Below are positions 59,387-64,000 of a stretch of 64,000 nucleotides of DNA, piece after piece. The DNA is from Halorubrum salsamenti (GTDB lineage Archaea > Halobacteriota > Halobacteria > Halobacteriales > Haloferacaceae), in the NCBI RefSeq assembly GCF_007671685.1, contig NZ_VCNL01000003.1, positions 62,001-126,000 on the forward strand, in the 5' to 3' direction. Within the stretch, counting starts at the first letter, position 1, and each line of letters starts with the position of its first letter. Made by a program: the position numbers and the translations under genes. The notes under the pieces were generated by a model. That model had not been told where the DNA came from. It searched no databases and worked only from the letters and a program-made list of their open reading frames with translations.

Positions 59387-60292
59387 GTGACGGCTTCCTC
59401 GAACGAGCGGGACGAGCGGACCGCGGCGGAGCGGGACGCCGACGACGCCGGGTTCCGCCGCGAGCTGGTCGCGGGGGTCCGGCTCGTCGACCTGCTCGTA
59501 CTCGCGGCGGTGCCCGCGATCCTCTGCGCCGTCTTCGCGCTGCCGGAGTCGATCCGACGGTCGCTCGCGTTCGCGTACACCGACCCGACGGTGCGGACCG
59601 CCTTCACCGCCCACTACGTCCATCTCGACGCGGGCCACCTCGCCGGCAACGTGGCCGGGTACGGCCTCCTCGCCGGCGTCGGGTACGCCCTCGCGGTGTT
59701 GGCCGGCTACCGGCGGTTCTTCATGGTCGCGCTCGCGGCGTTCCTGCTGGCGTTCCCGTTCGCGCTCTCGGCGCTGAACCTCGCCGTCCCCCGGAACGCG
59801 ATCGGCTTCGGCTTCTCCGGGGTCAACATGGCGCTCGCCGGGCTGCTCCCGCTCTTACTCGGTGTGTACGCTCGCGAACGGTTCTTCCCGGAGGCGTCGG
59901 TCCGCGCGCTCCCCGCGGCCTTCTTCCCGCTCGTGGGGTGGATGGCGCTCTTGGCGCTGCCGGTCTCACCGGGAACCCTCGACGGCGCCGGGGTCGCCGG
60001 ACTCGCGACCGCGGTCGCGGGAGTCCTGCTCGGCCTGCTGTACGCGTCGAGCGCCGGGGTCCGGCTCCGACAGGCGGTCCGACGAGGGGGCCGGGCAACG
60101 GTGTCGAACCCGGGTGACGGCGACCTCTTCGCGGTCGGCGTCGCCCTGCTCGTCGGCTATCCGATCGTCGGGTTCCCCGGTGATCCGACGGGACCGGGCA
60201 GCGTGGTGAACCTGTACGTCCACCTGCTCGGCTTCTGCCTCGCGTTCATCGGGCCGTTCGCCCTGCTCGCGGCCGGGGCGTTCGAGGGGTGA
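59387..60292 (+). CDS. rhomboid-family intramembrane serine protease-like protein
   Basis: 301 residues with about seven to eight hydrophobic helices. HLAGN (His84, Asn88) corresponds to the HxxxN oxyanion motif, GFGFSGVNMALAG holds the nucleophile Ser144 (GFSG), and NLYVHLLGF the catalytic His279. All three elements are in the right order for a rhomboid. The N-terminal 30 residues are acidic and cytoplasmic. Sits between a surface protein and the signal peptidase, so may cut membrane-anchored surface proteins; substrate inferred from context only. GTG start, with CTTAAT about 25-30 bases upstream. Confidence 0.8.
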   Translation: MTASSNERDERTAAERDADDAGFRRELVAGVRLVDLLVLAAVPAILCAVFALPESIRRSLAFAYTDPTVRTAFTAHYVHLDAGHLAGNVAGYGLLAGVGYALAVLAGYRRFFMVALAAFLLAFPFALSALNLAVPRNAIGFGFSGVNMALAGLLPLLLGVYARERFFPEASVRALPAAFFPLVGWMALLALPVSPGTLDGAGVAGLATAVAGVLLGLLYASSAGVRLRQAVRRGGRATVSNPGDGDLFAVGVALLVGYPIVGFPGDPTGPGSVVNLYVHLLGFCLAFIGPFALLAAGAFEG

Positions 60293-60451
60293 GCGCACCT
60301 CGCCGCATCCCTCACCGCTGCGCTGCCCCGAACCACGAATTTATAACGCATCGATGACATTCACAGATCGACGACTGATCGGCGATCGATCGGCAACGGA
60401 TCGGCGGCCGATCGACGAGGAACCGCTTGGCCGACCACCGAGACACGACCC

Positions 60452-61615
60452 ATGTCCCTCAAACGCACGCTCTCGATAACGCTACAGGTCGCGGCCGTGC
60501 TCGTCGTCGCCTCGCTCATTGTGGGGCAGTACCTCGGGCAGCCGGTGCTTCTGAGCTACGTCGAGACCGGCAGCATGCAGCCCGTGCTCAACCCGGGCGA
60601 CGGGTTTATCGCGATCCCCGCGCCGCTCGCCGGCGGAATCGGCGTCGGCGATGTCGTGACCTTCGACGCCCAAGAGATCGAGGGCGGCGGACTAACGACC
60701 CACCGCGTCGTCGAAGAGACGGAACGCGGGTACGTCACGCGGGGGGACAACAACCCGTTCACCGATCAGGACGGCGGGGAGCCCGTCGTCCAGGAGGCCG
60801 ACATCGTCGCGAAGGCGCTCACGGTCGGCGGGAGCGTGGTCGTCATTCCGCACCTCGGCACCGTCGCGATGGGGTTCCAGTCGGCGCTCGACTCCGTCCA
60901 GACGTGGCTGGCGGTCACGTTCGGAGTCCGGTCGCTGCAGGGGACGCAGGGGCTCGCGTACATCCTCTTCGCGCTTTCCGGGGTCGCGTACGCGGTCGAC
61001 TGGTACCTCGACAGGGGGAGCCGCGAAACACGGGAGCGCGACCGCTCCCGCGACGACGGCACCTCGGTGTTCGCGATCGTCGGCGTGCTCGCGCTGGTGT
61101 TGATGGCGACGGCGACCGCGGCGATGGTCGTTCCGGCCGGGAGCCAGGAGTACGGCGTCGTGAGCGCCGAGTTCGAGTCCGAGGACCCGACCGTCATCGA
61201 GCGCGGTACGAGCCAGCAGCTGGAGTACGTCGTCCCCAACGCCGGGCTGGTCCCGGTGTACGCGTACGTCACCCCGCAGAGCCCGGGCGTCGATGTCGAG
61301 CCCGAGCGCGTCGCCGTCGGCGGACGGAGCGAGGCGTCGACGACGGTGACGCTCACGGCGCCCGACGAGACCGGCTACTACCGGCTGTTCGTCACCGAGC
61401 ACCGATATCTCGCCGTGTTACCGGCCGGCGTGATCGACGAGCTGTACGGGGTCCACCCGTGGGCCCCGCTGGTCGCGATCGACGGGCTCCTCGGCGGCGG
61501 CATCGTCGGACTCGGACTGCTGTTGCTCCGGGGCGAGCCCGCGCGGATACGGTCTCGAGAGTCACGCGCCAAACCCCCGCTGTACCGCCGTGTCCTCCGC
61601 GAGATCTACAGGTGA
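60452..61615 (+). CDS. SipW-like signal peptidase I (S26 family) with C-terminal extension
   Basis: 387 residues. N-terminal helix LSITLQVAAVLVVASLIVGQ, catalytic Ser41 in YVETGSMQPVLNPGDG, and His84 in GGLTTHRVVEETERG with TRGDNNPFTD, i.e. the ER/archaeal Ser-His type. After two further membrane regions it carries an unusual beta-rich extracytoplasmic domain (EYGVVSAEFESEDPTVIERGTSQQLEYVVPNAG ...) and a final helix. Longer than a plain signal peptidase (about 180-220 residues). Two open frames downstream and the DUF1102 proteins upstream fit a SipW/TasA-like export-processing unit. Confidence 0.88.
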   Translation: MSLKRTLSITLQVAAVLVVASLIVGQYLGQPVLLSYVETGSMQPVLNPGDGFIAIPAPLAGGIGVGDVVTFDAQEIEGGGLTTHRVVEETERGYVTRGDNNPFTDQDGGEPVVQEADIVAKALTVGGSVVVIPHLGTVAMGFQSALDSVQTWLAVTFGVRSLQGTQGLAYILFALSGVAYAVDWYLDRGSRETRERDRSRDDGTSVFAIVGVLALVLMATATAAMVVPAGSQEYGVVSAEFESEDPTVIERGTSQQLEYVVPNAGLVPVYAYVTPQSPGVDVEPERVAVGGRSEASTTVTLTAPDETGYYRLFVTEHRYLAVLPAGVIDELYGVHPWAPLVAIDGLLGGGIVGLGLLLLRGEPARIRSRESRAKPPLYRRVLREIYR

Positions 61616-61619
61616 CCGA

Positions 61620-63038
61620 ATGAGCCAGACATCTCCCAGCGAAACCCGGCTCCGCCTTCGAGCGGTACTGAACGCACAGTTCACCGTGATCCTCGCCGTC
61701 TGCCTCGTCGCCGCGGCGGTCGGGGGCGGGCTCGTCTACACGACCCACGTCGATCCGGGGACCGAGACCGAGACGCGGACCGTCCCGTCGCTGACCGTCG
61801 AGACCGAGTACGTCCACTCCGCCGAGGTGACGGAGCCGAACTCCGTGTTCGACACCGGAACGGTACTCGACGGTCGAGACACGTACTTCACGCGGATCGC
61901 GCCCGTACTCGACGTCGGCGTGCAGACGAGCTACGCGGCCGACGCCGCGAGCGACGTCGACGTCTCCTTCGAGTCGGTGCTCGTCGTCCAGAACGTCGGC
62001 GGCGAGGGGGAAACCGTCTACTGGGACGAGCGGGAGACGCTAATGACGGAGACCGTCTCGGGGGTCGAGCCCGAAGAGCCGGCGACCGCGTCGTTCGCGC
62101 TCAACAGCTCCGAGGTCGCCGCGACGGCCAGCGAGATCGAGTCGGACCTCGGGACCTCGCCCGGCGAGACGGAGACGTTCGTCGAGACCGACGTGACCGT
62201 GGAGGGCACGATCAACGGCGAGGCGACCTCGTACACGCAGCCGATCGAGATGACGATCGAACACGGCGGCGACACGTACACCGTCTCGGAGCCGGGAGTC
62301 CAGTCGAACACGCGGGAACAGTCCGAGCAGGTCACCGTCGAGCGGAGCTACGGGCCCCTCCGTTCCGTGGGCGGGCCGCTGCTGTTCCTGGCGGGGCTCG
62401 CCGGGGCCGGCGGGCTGGCGTACGCCCGCCGCGAGGTCGGCCTCGCGCTCACGCCGGCCGAGCGCGAGTACCTCTCGTACCGGGACGATCGCGCCGAGTT
62501 CGCGGAGTGGATCACCTCGATCCGGCTCCCCGAACCGGTCCACGAGCGCCCCGAGGCCGAAGCGTCGACCCTCCGGGATCTGGTCGACTTCGCGATCGAC
62601 AACGACACCGGCGTCGTCGAAGACCCGGCGACGGACGCGTACCACGCCGTGACCGACGAGTTCGTGTACACCTACACCCCGCCGGCGCTCGCGGCCGAAC
62701 GCGGTGACACGAGCGGGGGGGCCGGGGGAGGAGCGGCGGCCGGCGCAGTCGGCGAGACGGCCGGCGCGGCCGCCTCCGACGAGGCGACCGGCGGCTCCGC
62801 GGCGATCGACGACGACGTAACCCTCGCCGGCGCGTGGACGCGCGCCGGACACGATCCGGGGACCGTCCCCGGCCACCGACTGTCGGCCTCGGAGCGGACC
62901 GAGTCGGGGTCGCCGCTCGACGACGGGGAGGCGTGGGTGGACACCGACGTGAGTTCGACGCCGACGCCCGACGGTCGGGAGCGCGACAGCCGCGACCCCA
63001 GCGCCGGCGATTCCGGGTCATTCGGCGGGGGGGACTGA
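61620..63038 (+). CDS. DUF5305 domain membrane protein
   Basis: 472 residues. N-terminal membrane helix AQFTVILAVCLVAAAVGGGL, an extracytoplasmic beta-rich domain (VETEYVHSAEVTEPNSVFDTG ... YTQPIEMTIEHGGDTYTVSEPG, the DUF5305 pattern), a second membrane helix (LFLAGLAGAGGLAYARREVG) and a long acidic cytoplasmic tail with WITSIRLPEPVHERP and a Gly/Ala-rich disordered end. Starts four bases after the signal peptidase stop, so cotranscribed. DUF5305 genes commonly neighbour SipW-type peptidases in archaea, to my knowledge. Possible partner in assembling exported proteins. Confidence 0.85.
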   Translation: MSQTSPSETRLRLRAVLNAQFTVILAVCLVAAAVGGGLVYTTHVDPGTETETRTVPSLTVETEYVHSAEVTEPNSVFDTGTVLDGRDTYFTRIAPVLDVGVQTSYAADAASDVDVSFESVLVVQNVGGEGETVYWDERETLMTETVSGVEPEEPATASFALNSSEVAATASEIESDLGTSPGETETFVETDVTVEGTINGEATSYTQPIEMTIEHGGDTYTVSEPGVQSNTREQSEQVTVERSYGPLRSVGGPLLFLAGLAGAGGLAYARREVGLALTPAEREYLSYRDDRAEFAEWITSIRLPEPVHERPEAEASTLRDLVDFAIDNDTGVVEDPATDAYHAVTDEFVYTYTPPALAAERGDTSGGAGGGAAAGAVGETAGAAASDEATGGSAAIDDDVTLAGAWTRAGHDPGTVPGHRLSASERTESGSPLDDGEAWVDTDVSSTPTPDGRERDSRDPSAGDSGSFGGGD

Positions 63039-63141
63039 CTCCTCATCACTCGGACGATTCGCTGAGTGCGTCGCGATCGGCGGTCGGTGAGGGTCAGTGA
63101 AAAGTAACCTACTTGAGTGCGGGCGGGCAACCGTCGAGTGC

Positions 63142-63292
63142 AGTCCCGTGGTGTAGTGGCCAATCATAATGGCCTTTGGAGGGAATCCGTCCGCGTCAGC
63201 GGCCGAGACGCGATCACGGCCCGTCTCTTCGGAGATGCCCGTCGGATGCCCGAAGTCAGCCATTGACGGCGGTTCGAATCCGCCCGGGACTA
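63142..63292 (+). tRNA. tRNA-Gln (TTG anticodon) with intron
   Basis: Acceptor AGTCCCG (63142-63148) pairs with CGGGACT (63285-63291), discriminator A63292. Anticodon stem ATGGC/GCCAT, loop C-TTTGG-A split by an intron after position 37, anticodon TTG at 63176-63178. T arm GGCGG-TTCGAAT-CCGCC is perfect. The mature RNA is 73 bases. The intron (63180-63257) is framed by a canonical bulge-helix-bulge: outer stem GGC/GCC, bulge GGA, four-base helix CTTT/GAAG, bulge TCA, inner stem GGG/CCC. Cuts after the second base of each bulge give the exons listed. Confidence 0.96.
63180..63257 (+). other. archaeal tRNA intron, 78 bases
   Basis: Between GG (63178-63179) and A63258. The bulge-helix-bulge at both borders is complete. 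The inside has several short inverted segments; no reading frame. Haloarchaeal tRNA-Gln genes are known to carry introns at this site. Confidence 0.9.
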
Positions 63293-63368
63293 TTCTCCGA
63301 GCGAAGTGAGGACGAACAGTCGCAATGCGGATTCGAACCAGAGAACGGAGCGGCGCGGAGTGACCGAG

Positions 63369-63394
63369 GTCCGATATCCGCCCGGGACTGTTCT
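63369..63394 (+). repeat. truncated copy of the tRNA-Gln 3' end (possible attachment-site remnant)
   Basis: ATCCGCCCGGGACT at 63376-63389 repeats the T-arm/acceptor 3' end of tRNA-Gln (63278-63291) exactly, with further matches on both sides (GGTCCGA versus GGTTCGA and TTCTC). The copies are 98 bases apart. Between them CGGATTCGAACC-like sequence also resembles the T loop. Such 3'-end duplications are left by tRNA-targeting integrases; no integrase gene is visible. Confidence 0.55.
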
Positions 63395-63475
63395 CTCGCC
63401 CGGTGCGCGTTCACCCGACCCTTTCGCCTCCGTCGTGTATGTCATTTTTTACCATTCAGTTCGTGGGATCCCGAC

Positions 63476-63946
63476 ATGGGCCCGAACCAGTACCGCGACG
63501 CAGTCGTCGAGAAGCGGCGGGAACACGGCTTCGAGGTGGTCGACGGGTACACGAGGGGGTTCGATCCGGTGTGGGTGACCCGCGACGACGACCCCTCAGT
63601 GGGCGAGTGCGTCGCGCTCGCCACGCTCGTCGACGAGTCGGACCCCACTCCCGACGACGTCACCGCGACCGCCGACGAGTTCCGAGACGTGCTCGTCGAG
63701 CAGGTCGACGACCGACGAGGGCCGACGACGCCGCTCGGCTACGTCGTCTTCACGGTGTCGGACCCCGATCGGTCAGTCATCGACGCGGCGAAGTCGTACA
63801 CGGTCGCCAACCGCCGGACCAACGTGTTCCCGATCGTGTACGACTGCGACGAAGAGACGCTCCACCGACACGAAGTCCCGCGGCTGAAGGGCAGGGGGAT
63901 CTACCGTAGACAGGCCGAGGACGCCGAGCGGCTGTTCGAGGTTTAA
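63476..63946 (+). CDS. conserved haloarchaeal protein of unknown function
   Basis: 156 residues from ATG 63476 (MGPNQYRDAVVEKRREHGFE). No membrane segment. Features include a strand-helix pattern with VWVTRDDDPSVGECVALATLV, DVLVEQVDDRRGPTTPLGYVVF and RRTNVFPIVYDCDEETLHRHEVP. Reads like a small alpha/beta restriction-endonuclease-like or regulatory domain, but no catalytic motif can be claimed. The frame is open upstream to 63176, but the tRNA lies there, so this start is right. Promoter TTTTTTACC (63445-63453) sits near the expected distance. Confidence 0.65.
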   Translation: MGPNQYRDAVVEKRREHGFEVVDGYTRGFDPVWVTRDDDPSVGECVALATLVDESDPTPDDVTATADEFRDVLVEQVDDRRGPTTPLGYVVFTVSDPDRSVIDAAKSYTVANRRTNVFPIVYDCDEETLHRHEVPRLKGRGIYRRQAEDAERLFEV

Positions 63947-63980
63947 AGGGTAGAGAGGCGTCAGGAAACCGGTCGCCCGC

Positions 63981-64000
63981 TCAGATCAGGCGCTCGGCGA
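63981..64000 (-). CDS. possible end of a minus-strand gene at the window edge
   Basis: A TGA at 63981-63983 on the minus strand ends a frame reading AERLI, open to the window edge. Only six codons are visible, so nothing can be said about the product. Confidence 0.25.

Noticed and set aside
60360-60425. Cluster of GATCG-rich short repeats before the signal peptidase gene
   Set aside because: Simple low-complexity sequence around a promoter; no consistent period or dyad.

Overview
The window looks like chromosome from a haloarchaeon, most like Halorubrum or a close relative. The evidence is very high G+C, strongly acidic proteins, mostly leaderless genes with a TATA element about 25-30 bases before the start codon, archaeal-type genes (RIO2 kinase, PolX with PHP domain, ThiN-type regulator, DUF373, COG1340 coiled-coil protein) and a tRNA-Gln interrupted by a bulge-helix-bulge intron. 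The genus is an inference.

Layout. 1-3.4 kb: a truncated methyltransferase, a PPOX-fold flavoprotein, a small winged-helix protein, a glycosyltransferase, hisF and a tiny conserved protein. 3.6-9.3 kb: an intracellular alpha-glucan locus, with a GH15 glucoamylase-like gene divergent from a GH13 alpha-amylase-like gene, followed by a TrmB-type sugar-sensing regulator. 9.4-20.4 kb: an iron acquisition and homeostasis island with two ABC operons (three lipoprotein binding proteins, two FAD oxidoreductases, one permease, one ATPase, two tiny coupled genes), dpsA, an iron-regulated CxxC/amphi-Trp pair and a DtxR-family repressor. Matching dyads TTTAGGnnnnCCTAAA sit on these promoters and on a distant ABC ATPase at 52.7 kb, which defines a local regulon.

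20.5-49.5 kb: mostly housekeeping genes: rio2, lipoate ligase, nfo, a methyltransferase, a Mut7-C RNase, polX, dcd-thiR, metG, a riboflavin-pathway reductase, a purine/xanthine-type permease, sppA, aroE, pabC with a pabB/pabA deletion scar, a KDG kinase, an MBL hydrolase and a histidine kinase. 50.3-54 kb: purL and the iron-regulated ATPase, which carries an exact 54-bp tandem duplication. 54-63 kb: a surface/secretion island with three DUF1102-type exported proteins, an HTH-membrane protein, a CARDB/PGF-pre-PGF-type surface protein, a rhomboid-like protease, a SipW-like signal peptidase and a DUF5305 protein. Part of it is visibly AT-richer than the rest, and an array of 32-bp dyads precedes it. 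63.1-64 kb: intron-containing tRNA-Gln, a short repeat of its 3' end, and a conserved unknown protein.

The most unusual structure is a family of modular intergenic repeats found in at least six places (near 3.4, 25, 28.8, 34.9, 46 and 50.1 kb). They share TTATAAG ends, a CGCCAAAGCCCCAGCCGC block, a CCTTTGAGTCCCACC block and a terminal GGCACGCGCCACCGCA block. Between the blocks lie hairpins whose stems differ in sequence from copy to copy but stay complementary. No transposase is present. This is the best candidate here for an undescribed element, either a structured RNA or a non-autonomous mobile repeat.
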